Below, one piece after another: positions 44,801 through 53,615 of a stretch of DNA of 64,000 nucleotides; position 1 is the first letter of the stretch; every line of letters begins with the position of its first letter. Source of the stretch: Daphnia pulex (lineage: Eukaryota > Arthropoda > Branchiopoda > Diplostraca > Daphniidae); NCBI RefSeq assembly GCF_021134715.1, contig NC_060020.1, positions 6,634,001 to 6,698,000 of the forward strand, given 5' to 3'. The notes under the pieces are model-generated. The model was not told where the DNA came from. It did no database searches and saw nothing but the letters and a program-made list of their open reading frames with translations. The position numbers and the translations under genes are program-made.

Positions 44801-47754
44801 TATACATCCCCACTCCACCTCCATCGACCCTTCGTCTCTCCTTAATCCCGCGCGCCGGAACCAAAACGAAAAAAACCAAAAAACAAATACTCGAAACGTC
44901 CGTACACGAAATAAACACGCGGGACGACGCGGTGACCCAGAGAGTGGCATGATGCGCAAGAGAAGCAGCAGCGGAAGCAGCGGCAGCGTCAGCAGCCGCG
45001 TCCAGCGCAGCCAGGAAGTGATGCCACTGCATCCGCAGCACAATTACCCGTACCAGCAGCAGCATTCGTCGCAGCAGCAGCAGCAACAGCAGATTTACTC
45101 GGCGACACAGGTGGTGATGCACCACGGAGGGCCCGGTGGCGCCGTTGCCGCGGCCGGACGACTAGTCCGCCAAACCTCACGGGACTCCAACGACGGTAGC
45201 CTGCACAGCGTCAGCTCTGAGAGCTCTTCGTAAGCAGTTCCCCAACATCCCCAAGTCCTGAACGCTCTCTCTCTCTCTGTCGTTCTCTCTCTCTCTCTGT
45301 CTCTCTCTCTCTCTCTATTTTCATTTCGCTGGATATAAACTTCTAAACAACACACAATAAGCGCATCCGCTCAAAGGTTTCATTGTTACAGAAAACGCCA
45401 ATTTTCTTAACTTTTACTCTTCTTTTCACCACTTTTAGCTATTATTTTCTCTCTCTCCTCTCCGACAATCAATCAAAGAAAATGAACGCAGAACAGAGAA
45501 CCTTCGAACGAGGTCGAGTCTCTCGTTATTGACCCACCAGACTACTTACACAAGAGTTGGACTTTGGCCTTCTTTTATCCTTGTTTTTTTATTTTTTATT
45601 ATTTTTACTTCTTTTTTCTTGTTTGTCGAAGAACCCAACTTGGATGTTTCACTAGCTATACTCACCTAAACTTAGAAATCCTGAGGGAAACTAAACGTTA
45701 AATATACTCAAAGGGGGGGGGGGGGGAGGGACTGGAAAGGGCCAAAGAAGACTAATAGTTCGGTCACGGCCGTTGACTGGGAGTATGACCGCAAATTCAT
45801 CAAGAACTTCTAAAGTCATTCGCCCAAAGTTTTCAATTCCTTTTTCAGACCCAACATTTATTTTCTATCCTTTTTTTTTTTCGTTTGATCTTATTTTCTT
45901 GTTTGCGCTCTGACGGGGTAGTACGTGCTACACACCCTACAGGAAACAAGTTCAATGGATACCCAACCCCGTGAGGTTTCTGACCTCCTGAAAACGATCC
46001 TGAAGGCTCTCTCCCAACTACGTTTTGCCTTTCAATCCGTTTTTTTTTTGTATCAAATAACTTAGAGACCCTGGTTATCTACTCACGTTGAATTGTAGCC
46101 AACAAGAAAAGAAGAAACAAAAATCGCTCTCTCTCTTTCTGTGTGTAGTTTTACTCTCTAGCAGCCCCGGATGAGCGGACCGCTGTGTGTGTCTGTAAAT
46201 GTGTCTGTGTGTCTGTGTGTTTGTATGTCTAATGTAGAGGCTATAGTATGTATCTTATCCATGAGCTTCCTCCGTTTCTTTTCTCTTCCGCCTTGTTAAC
46301 TGTGTGTTTTTTTTATTTCTTCCCCCATCTCTTTTTTTCTGCTCTGGCTTTGGTCGATTTTGGCAACCCGTGTTTTTTTAATTCTCCGCATTCGTTTTTG
46401 TTCGTTTTTCTTCTCCGACCTTATTTCTTTTTGGCATGCTGCTTCCATTTGTCTCTTTTTCGTTTCCTTCGCAGTTCTTCTCCAACTGACCGTATTACAG
46501 GGTTGTGTGTTGAGAACAACGTTGACATGAAACGTGGATCGCTCCATCTCTCTTGCATTCAAACGGGGGGACGAAATAAACCGGACGACCGAAAATACTT
46601 GACAGCCTTACTCAGCAGACTTGCTACTAACCTACTATATGACGACTAATCAACTTACTTTTTTCCCCACATACTACTACTGCTACACTATCCTCCTCTT
46701 CCATTATTCTTCTCCTTCCATTCTATCTGTGTCTTCATCCTTTTTCACCGACAGAAACAACTTCGTCTTCTTCTTCTTCTTCTTCTTTTGTGTCCGTCGT
46801 CTTAACAAGAATTCAAAGACTAATCGTCTGTCATCTCTTTTTTTTTTCATGTTTGTTTGGTTTGGTATCGGATCGTGTGCCGCCAAAACAAAAAAATCCA
46901 AAATCAATTGACGACAAAATAACACCACCATCCATCCTTGCGCATCGATCTCAAATGAAATCGAAACAAAAAATGAAAAAAAAGATGGGTGGGCTTAGCT
47001 CGGCTAACGGCCGAAACGGCTGGAAGCGGACCACTGGCCGATTTCGTCGAAGGTTTAGGTCCCGGCCAGCTAGTTGGCCGGCAAGTTTTGGCCGCACCGG
47101 CCTTAGGTGATGTCCAACTGGCATTATGTGATCGCAAAGGGCGACTAGAAGTCGAAGTTATCCGGGCGCGCGGTCTCCAAGCCCGCACTGGGTCCAAACT
47201 GCTGCCAGGTAAATCAAAAAGAATTGAACAAAACCAACACAAAAACCAACTAATGTCTACTCTTTGAACACAAAAATTTGAATAGCACCATACGTTAAAG
47301 TGTACCTGGTGAGCGGTAAACGTTGTCTCGCCAAAGCTAAAACGGCCACGGCTCGACGGACGCTGGATCCGCTTTACCAACAGCAGCTCTCATTCAGCGT
47401 TCTCTATCAAGGATGTGTTCTACAGGTAAACAGTTGCACAGTTTTTATTTGGAAACATTTCTAATGACGGTGTCGAAACAGGTGACGGTGTGGGGTGATT
47501 ACGGACGGATAGAAGGCCGGAAGGTCTTCATGGGTGTGGCTCAAATTTTGCTTGACGATCTGGACTTGTCCAACATTGTGATCGGTTGGTACAAACTGTT
47601 TGGCACGGCCTCTTTAGTCAGTTTGCCGCCGCCACAATCCCAACCGCAGCAACAGCAGCAGCAGCAACAACAACAACAACCCCAGCAGCAACAACAGCAA
47701 CAGCAGCACTTGCCGCGGCGAAGTTCTCAACACAGCCTCGACTCTAACGGTTGA
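20814..47754 (+). CDS. Rim: Rim, presynaptic active-zone scaffold
   Basis: Rim couples Rab3-bearing synaptic vesicles to the release machinery and calcium channels at the active zone. Coding exons read: 20814-21118, 23336-23540, 24415-24925, 27540-28133, 28460-28554, 30248-31360, 35973-36306, 36462-36975, 37308-37473, 37763-37849, 38089-38381, 38834-39031, 39161-39238, 39688-39850, 39942-40420, 41454-41614, 42332-42556, 42893-43033, 46999-47208, 47286-47425, 47482-47754. The Rab-binding helix starts near residue 69 (DLSHLTEDERRIIESVLMRQ). A FYVE-type zinc finger has all eight cysteines (C133/136, 149/152, 157/160, 175/178). Long Ser/Gln/His/Gly linkers follow, then PDZ (LGLKVVGGKRVDNGRL, GDEVLEWNG), C2A (LEPRWNQTFLYSHL, LEITVWDSDRLDTGRLIGE), a RIM-BP SH3 ligand RHLPQIP, and C2B (GPGQLVGRQ, LEVEVIRARGL, QVTVWGDYGR, FMGVAQILLDDLDLS). 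The stop at 47752 follows a Gln-rich tail. The start could lie further upstream: the frame is open to 20697 and an acceptor CTCGCAG ends at 20777. Exons between 31.4 and 36.0 kb or alternative ones at 43-47 kb may be missing. Family identity is certain; the full exon chain is not. Confidence 0.93.
21119..23335 (+). other. Rim intron between Rab-binding helix and zinc-finger exons
   Basis: Donor AG|GTTAGT at 21119 and acceptor AATTCAG ending at 23335 bound a 2.2-kb intron splitting an AG|G arginine codon. It is rich in CA/TG and short poly-purine runs. I see no gene inside. Confidence 0.7.
24926..27539 (+). other. Rim intron with microsatellites
   Basis: The 2.6-kb intron lies between two linker exons (donor AGAG|GTACGT at 24926; acceptor TTTCTAG ending at 27539). 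It contains TAG/AGT runs (about 25165-25190), CTG runs (about 25807-25826), TG runs (about 26540-26560, 26803-26820) and a perfect 8-bp hairpin at 26171-26192. No coding sequence was recognised. Confidence 0.65.
26171..26192. repeat. Perfect 8-bp hairpin with six-base loop
   Basis: AGGACGAG, the six-base loop TGTGTG, and CTCGTCCT form an exact stem-loop inside a Rim intron. It is too short to be a typical microRNA precursor and may be chance in a repeat-rich intron. Confidence 0.35.
28555..30247 (+). other. Rim intron with long purine/pyrimidine tracts
   Basis: The 1.7-kb intron follows donor GCG|GTGAGC. The acceptor is either at 30247 (AAG, phase 0, fitting the upstream exon) or at 30257 (TAG, wrong phase unless another exon intervenes). 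It holds TC and TG repeats near 29050-29250 and a CTT-run followed by a GAA-run at 29637-29708. Confidence 0.55.
29637..29708. repeat. Pyrimidine run facing a purine run (hairpin or triplex capable)
   Basis: A CTTCTTCTTC run at 29637-29650 is followed after about 12 bases by a GAAGAAGAAG/GAAAGGAGG purine tract running to about 29708. The two can pair with each other, and the purine tract alone has mirror symmetry typical of H-DNA-forming repeats. Confidence 0.6.
30248..31360 (+). other. Largest Rim exon: low-complexity linker
   Basis: This 1.1-kb exon encodes about 371 residues of the linker between zinc finger and PDZ. It carries Ser runs, Thr runs, His runs (HHHHHH near the end), Asn and Gln runs, with islands of ordinary sequence such as LKKTVRFDADED, DNKTWDWLMKG and RDSGVETLTSGED that are the likeliest functional parts. 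It begins in phase 0 if the acceptor is at 30247. It ends CCCAAG|GTAAAA at 31360. Confidence 0.8.
31361..35972 (+). other. Longest Rim intron
   Basis: The 4.6-kb intron runs between the linker exon and the PDZ exon. The 3' end is taken as AACAACAG at 35972 because it is the first AG after a pyrimidine-rich stretch and branch-like CTGAC about 80 bases upstream, and it leaves phase 0. The intron contains an AGT triplet run (about 32005-32031), CA/TC runs (about 33030-33067) and many poly-purine tracts. Alternative exons could be hidden here, but none shows family similarity. Confidence 0.5.
32005..32031. repeat. AGT trinucleotide microsatellite
   Basis: Nine consecutive AGT/GTA units lie inside the longest Rim intron. 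Confidence 0.85.
40421..40450 (+). CDS. Rim: Possible alternative C-terminus of Rim
   Basis: If the donor after 40420 is not used, the exon reads on for ten more codons (GYVKHSMSYE) to a TAA at 40451-40453. Two AATAAA hexamers follow at 40754-40759 and 40834-40839. This would give a Rim form with zinc finger, PDZ, C2A and RIM-BP motif but no C2B. The donor GG|GTACGT is a good one, so the long form should dominate. The short form is inference only. Confidence 0.3.
40754..40839 (+). terminator. Two intronic poly(A) signals in Rim
   Basis: AATAAA occurs at 40754-40759 and 40834-40839, about 300-390 bases after the in-frame stop created by reading through the exon ending at 40420. They could support premature polyadenylation. 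Confidence 0.3.
44941..45229 (+). CDS. Rim: Alternative Rim exon paralogous to 42893-43033
   Basis: Acceptor GACCCAG ends at 44940 and opens a phase-1 exon. It encodes VQRSQEVMP and later RLVRQTSRDSNDGSLHS, matching VHRSEEVMP and HLVRQSSS in the exon at 42893 and the RQASRESTDGS-type region of vertebrate RIMs before C2B. It contains His- and Gln-rich runs. It ends either at CTTC|GTAAGC (45229, phase 2) or at GACG|GTAGCC (45195, phase 1, which would join 46999 directly). It may be included optionally. I could not determine the joining exon for the 45229 donor. Confidence 0.6.
45264..45316. repeat. CT dinucleotide microsatellite
   Basis: An almost uninterrupted CT run with two GT breaks lies just downstream of the alternative Rim exon. 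Confidence 0.9.
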
Positions 47755-48534
47755 AGATAAATGACGGGACCGGATAGGAAAAACAAAACAAAACAAGAAA
47801 ATGGGTCTCTGCCATGCCACACAGACACATCCACCATCACCACACGTTATCCATCGTTTCACATCCACAGCAAACACCTTAAAAACCTTGGCGTGTTCAA
47901 ATGAATGTCGTTACTTCCTCCTCATCCCGCGATTCGATAGTTGTTGCTTTCCTTCCTCGTCCTATACTTTCTCTCTCTTTTTCTTTCTACTCTCATCTTG
48001 CCTCCCACACAACTGTCAACTTTTTCTTTGATTAAAAACAGCTCTCCTTCTTAATCTATTAGAGGAAAAAAATCTGAAAAAAACTACTGAAACTAACCAC
48101 GCCTTACAGGTGGCGAAGCTGTCAAAGCCCTACATCTCTAGTTCTCCTCTTTTCGTCCGATCCCTCGCGTTAAACATCATCTCGTTTTCTCGTCCTTCAT
48201 TTATAGTCCGACATGGAAGAAAAGAAAAATTCACATAGAAAAAGAAGAAGAAGAAAGTTTCGTTGGATGCGACATTTCCTCTAATGCCATCTCGGCAAAG
48301 ACAAGTGGACAAAAAAGAAATTGAAGATCATTCCTAATCTGTGTTATTGATTGTGTTGTTCCATCGTTTGACAAAGCCAGTATACTATAAAAAAATTAAT
48401 TAACCAAGTCTCTAAATATCCCCCTCCATAAAAAATCCTGGAAAAAAAATCCCCCTTATTATTCTGTCCTCCTCCCGTCATCCCCCTGTATCTTTTTTCA
48501 AAAAACTAAAATCCTTCCCCCCCCCCAAAAAAAA

Positions 48535-48544
48535 AATAAATAAA
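48535..48544 (+). terminator. Overlapping poly(A) signals of Rim
   Basis: Two overlapping AATAAA hexamers (48535-48540 and 48539-48544) end a 3' UTR of about 780 bases after the stop at 47754. They lie in an A-rich run, which lowers certainty. Confidence 0.5.
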
Positions 48545-48559
48545 AAACTGTCGGTTGCG

Positions 48560-50424
48560 TGTTAAATGCATATCTCCCGGTCCTGTGTGGTGTTTGCGAA
48601 GACGATTGAGCTCAACGCAGAACGGTTCATCCCCATGGATTCTGCGGCATTATTCCGGAACGGATCTTTATAGAGTCCCGAAAAAAAATCTGTTCTCTGT
48701 TTTTGTCTCTTCCTTTTTTCTTTCTGGGATTGGATTCTATTGTTGCGTTCCACGCGTTTTTATTCGTATGATCCGATCAAAAAACTGTGTCGGTTCATCG
48801 CTTGACGCGGATCAAATTTTGTTTTTTTTTCTCTCTTATTTTTCTATTTTGATTTCCTCTTCGTGCTCGAATCTTTCATCATCCAATTTTCACATTTCTC
48901 TCTCTCTCTCTCTAACTCTTTCGTCCTCCTATCTTCTTCATCCAACCTCCACCATCCTCCTGCCCCCCGCCCCCTTTCATCCTTCAGCTCCTTATATTAA
49001 ATATAATAAGACTTCAAAGATTTTAAACAAAATTAATAATAATTAACGGTCGTTGGCTGTTTGAACCAACTGATTTATGCCCTTGCTTTATTTGCAATGC
49101 GGTTGTGATTTCTCATGTTGTAGTGGACATTACAGAGCATCAAGGTAATTCATTGTGTCATTAATTCCGGACGGCTGTCCTTGTTTTCATGCATCCAACC
49201 AGAAATATGACCTCATCCATCTCGATGAGCTCAACATCTCGCCATTTTTTTTTTCTGGAGCTTCCACAGCTCGCTTCATTTGCTGCCCAACACTCTCAAG
49301 GTTTAGCTGGTCATACATTCTCAGTTGTTTTGTCATATCCCAGTATCAAGCGATTCTTTAATGGCTTCATTCGAGAGAGGGGGGTATAACAAAAAAACAA
49401 CAACAAGGGATATCAGTTCAAGGCAACGAAGCGCGTTCTCCTAATGCGGGGAGAATCCAAGAGCGGAAGGAAAGGGAATGGCGCTTTATTAGGATTCCTT
49501 TGCAAAATGCCAGCACGCTATACGGCCAATCGATAATATTAATAACGAATAACCTCCGTCGACAGACGATTCTAATGATAAAAGTGACATACCTGTGCTC
49601 TACAGTCTGCTGCTGGCTGAGACCCGTAAAAGGTCAACAAGCGAACCACCGAGGCTCTACTAAGCATATGGCCGGGATTCATTATTGCTGGATGCGGCTG
49701 GATGTGATTATACACTATTCCAATACCGAATATAGCACACGATGTGCTTTTGTAAACATTCAATACCCCGAAGATGTTGTGTTGGATTTGATAGCGGTAG
49801 ATTGAATCGTCGATAAGACGTATTTTGATTCCCAGAAAGCTCCTAATTACAGCCAGCAGATAACGTTGAAGTGTGGCCACTTTTCCAGTCGTGAAGCGTT
49901 AGTAAAGTGTTTCTGCTTGATTGTGCGAATGCAATCCTTTTCCATCTATTTTATCGGCTTCGCCATCTAGACACGTAATAGATATCTACGTAATGTTATT
50001 GTCCTGTTTTCTTGAGTGGAAAAGAAAAAAGAGGGAAAAACTTGGGATTGGGTAAGAAACGGGCAACATATTGTTTTTGCACTTTTCTTTAATCTAATCG
50101 CCTTAATTTTACGCCCCCGTGTCTTGAGGGGGGGAGGGCGGATACAATATGTAGGGTGTTGCATTTATGGCTGCCGGTATTTTCCAGTTCCTGCTTGTTG
50201 AGTTGGGGCTCCCATTTCCTCGGACCTCGATGGAATTGACGACAGTTCGCTCGTCACTCTGCCCCGAGTCGACAGCTCAAAAAAAACATGGACAAATAAG
50301 TTTTCAGTTTTTGTTAATCGTTTTACTGTGTACGACACTTCTGATAGACATCAGAATTTAAAAAAAAACAGACTAGTATATTAGACATAGCTTCGTCTAA
50401 TTGTAAACATTGCACCTGCCTGAA
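48560..50424. other. Intergenic region between Rim and the SLC18B1-like gene
   Basis: No gene is supported. Open frames on both strands near 49500-49880 give protein-like lengths, but they overlap each other and have no recognised family or splice structure. The 600 bases before 50425 presumably contain the promoter of the transporter. I see no clear TATA box. Confidence 0.5.
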
Positions 50425-52744
50425 ATGGGCAAGTTTTCGATACCTTCATTAACTAAGCGTCAGTGGGCGACGGCTTTCGTGATTGCTTTTGCCGATTTTT
50501 GTTCTGCTGTGTGTATCAGTTTGCAAGCTCCCTTCTACCCGGCTGAGGTAAGACATTTTCATTACATTTTCCTGTGATCATCTATTGAGGTGTGAAGATT
50601 TGATTAATTGAATATGCCAATTCTACACGTGGGATTTCCAAGGCTGAAAGGAAAGGAGCAACTGCGTCTCAGTATGGTGGGTTGATTGCATAAACACATT
50701 TTTCAATGTTCATTTCAATTAAAAATCATTATTTCAAAGGTTTCGTATTCGGGTGCTACGAGCTGACTGTTTTCTTGACGAGTCCATTATTTGGCAAATA
50801 CGTAATATTTCAACAGAATTTATATAAATGTCAAAACTTAACAATTGGTTTTTGTTATTGTTGCATCACAGTTGGCCAAGTTAATACCCAAATTTATGCT
50901 CAATGGCGGTCTGGTTGTCACTGGCGTCTGTTCAATTTTGTTTGGGTTCGTAACCCCAATTATATCAGTCGCCGATTGAAAACTTAAACCGTTTCTTTTG
51001 AATTTAGCGTTCTCGACAAAATTGACGACACGACGGCCTTTATTGGCCTCTCGTTCGCCGTTCGTGTAATCGAAGCTTTAGGTAGCGCTGCATTTTTGAC
51101 CGCTGCGTAAGTGAACTGCTTCTCTTTCTAATACAGTGAAACAGTTGCTCTACAATTTTATCCGTTTAGATTTGCAATTATTGCAGCCGAATTTCCGTCA
51201 TCGATTGCAACGACCTTCGTAAGTTTATATTTCTTTGTGTCATTCGAGTGAATATTATGTTTCTGTAGACGTCTAAAGAGAAGCCTAACGATAGCGACGA
51301 GCTTTGCTAACGAAATCGTAAAAGAGCTGCTGTTGAGTCTGCTTCAACGAGGCTTCTCTTCACAGTATTAATGTCTCGTGTGTTGGAAAAAAAAACAAAT
51401 TCGGCGCTTTAAAATGAAAACAGGCATGTCTGGAAACGTTCTTCGGATTGGGATTGATCGTCGGCCCAACTTTGGGAGGATTTCTTTTTCAAATGGGAGG
51501 CTACATGTTGCCTTTCACGGTTCTTGGCGTCCTACTCATCGCGGCTGCTTTCTTCACCTATGCTCTTTTACCTGCAGCCGAACATTGTGATTCGCCACAA
51601 TCAGGTATAGCGCTTATTCTGATTTACTATTATCTGTTTTATATTGTATTCGATCCATGTTGATCCTGCAGGAGGATTATTTCGTATTCTCCGCATCCCG
51701 TCAATACTCTTGGCGTCATTTAGCGTTTTTGCCGCCTCAACATCAGTAGGATTTCTTTCGGCTACCTTGGAACCTCATCTTCGCCAGTTTGATCTTATGC
51801 CAGTTTCCATGGGTCTCATGTTCGTGATTGAAGGAGGAATTTATGCGATTACCGCTCCTGTCTGGGGCTACTTGTGTGATCGTAAAGTGCAGCCAAAGAT
51901 TGTCACTTTAATTGGTTCAATTTTTATCGTCGTTGGTTTCCTTTTAATTGGACCCGCACCTTTCTTGCCACTCGACACGTAAGTGAATTTTAAAATCTTA
52001 TTCAAAACATATTCTGAATTTATATGTTGTTGCTTTGCAGAACTTTGAATTTAGCCATCACAGGTTTGGTCATTATGGGTTTTGGTGTTGGAGCGGAACT
52101 TGTTTCCGGTTTCATTTCTGCCCTACAAGAAGCGACGTATGTTTTATTCAATTTTTAGCCTGTGAAATTTAAACGAAAAAACTCATATTTTCAATTATTT
52201 GCAAAGATTCCATGGGTTTCCTAACAATTTGTCCACTTATGGATTAGTTTCCGGACTCTGGACATCAACATTTGCTCTTGGAGGTAAAGGCATAAATAAA
52301 TGGAAACAAAAATTGATTTGATTATTCATAATTAAAAATTTGTTTTGAACAGCCTTTGTCGGCCCGTCACTTGCGGGGATTTTGTTTGACCAAGTCGGCT
52401 TTCGCTATTCTACGCTGTTTGTGATTACGACAAATGCTCTATTGGTACCTATTTTATCTTTTGAATGTGTACTCTTTTTTCAAAGCATTTTTACTAACCT
52501 TGCCATGATCCGGCCAAAGGGTATTTTGGTGCTGTTCTTTCTTTGTTGTCAGAGACGGCTGTCGCCAGGAATTCTTGCCGTTCCTGAACAATATCAAGCA
52601 GCTAATTACAGCACTCTTGCTGGTGAAGATTACGGGCCAGAAGATGAGAGAAGTAATGCGAGGGCGAAGCGAGAAAGTATGGTATCTAGTTTAAAAGATG
52701 GAATGGCGAATCCTGAATGGATGACATCTGAGCAATCCATTTAA
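50425..52744 (+). CDS. SLC18B1: SLC18B1-like major facilitator transporter
   Basis: This is a twelve-helix major facilitator of the vesicular amine transporter branch. Mammalian SLC18B1 is described as a vesicular polyamine transporter, so a vesicle-membrane H+/amine exchanger is a reasonable inference. Exons: 50425-50547, 50643-50676, 50740-50801, 50872-50945, 51008-51106, 51170-51218, 51424-51604, 51672-51978, 52041-52136, 52207-52283, 52353-52444, 52520-52744. Phases close to 472 aa, close to the family's usual length. The first helix reads FADFCSAVCISLQAPFYPAE, nearly the family signature. Later exons give CYELTVFLTSPLFGKY, AFLTAAFAIIAAEFP, ETFFGLGLIVGPTLGG, the cytosolic loop GYLCDRK, and a hydrophilic tail ending EQSI. 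The last intron (52445-52519) is 75 bases, in frame and without a stop, so its retention would insert 25 residues. Confidence 0.93.
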
Positions 52745-53512
52745 ATACATATTTTATTTAAATAGTTGAATCATATTTGTTTATTTTGGTTGGATTGGAA
52801 CATTGAAACGTGAAATATAAACACTCTGGCATTGCGAGATTTGTTGTTTGTTTCGAGTTGCACAATCAAATGGAAAGTTGTTGGAAGATGATGAAACGTT
52901 TTAATTGTTTGGCTGGATTTGATTATGATAGCGAATCAGGTAAACATTTCAACCAGTTCGTACAGGATAACGGTTTTTTAAATGTCTGATTTCGCCTATC
53001 TTAAAAAACAACTACTTATGATGCGCAATATATTATACATGATTTAATTGACTGTATCGAAATACTCAATTAATTAATTCGTATTTTATGGGTAGTATAT
53101 TGTTGAATTTTATTTCTTACTTTCAGTCGATTGTTCGTATTTTGTTCCTTGAAGGCATTGTTATATAAACGTCCTTGCTTAGTTAAGTTTAGTTGTAAAT
53201 CGTTATCTTAAACTTTAGATCAATGCTTTTCTTTGTTCGGATGACTTCATGAATTCGACATTTTTCAGCGCAGCATTCCGCATTCCTGATTGACCAAAAC
53301 GTCATTCCTGTTACAAAAAGCACGCGTTTAACCAGCATTCTTCATTCTTATTTCACAAAGTTTCGAAATTTTTGACAGTGATTGAACAAATATGTGTCAC
53401 CTTATTTCATTTCATAATCACACCATTACTTTTGGACCGAACGTTTTACTTTATCGGCATGCTCGAAAGATAATCAAATTGAAGCCATATCGGAAACTAC
53501 ATGTTGGGCTTG
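52745..53512. other. Intergenic spacer
   Basis: AT-rich sequence between the transporter and chitinase genes. No consensus AATAAA was recognised close to the transporter stop and no coding sequence was seen. The right end is the chitinase promoter region. Confidence 0.5.
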
Positions 53513-53520
53513 TATAAAAA
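53513..53520 (+). promoter_or_regulatory. TATA box of the chitinase gene
   Basis: TATAAAAA sits about 100 bases before the chitinase start codon. A start of transcription about 30 bases downstream would leave a short, intron-free 5' UTR of roughly 70 bases, typical of strongly induced cuticle or gut genes in arthropods. Confidence 0.6.
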
Positions 53521-53615
53521 GTCGTTCATTCTGTTCCCAATTATAGACATTTCCACTCTGTTAAGTAGACGTACTTACTTTTATAGATTTTTTGTTACGT
53601 ACAACTTCAGTTAAG

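Noticed and set aside
49500..49880. Opposing open frames of about 100 codons in the Rim-transporter spacer
   Set aside because: Both strands are open over the same bases, and neither has a recognised family, a start context or introns. A decayed mobile element cannot be excluded.
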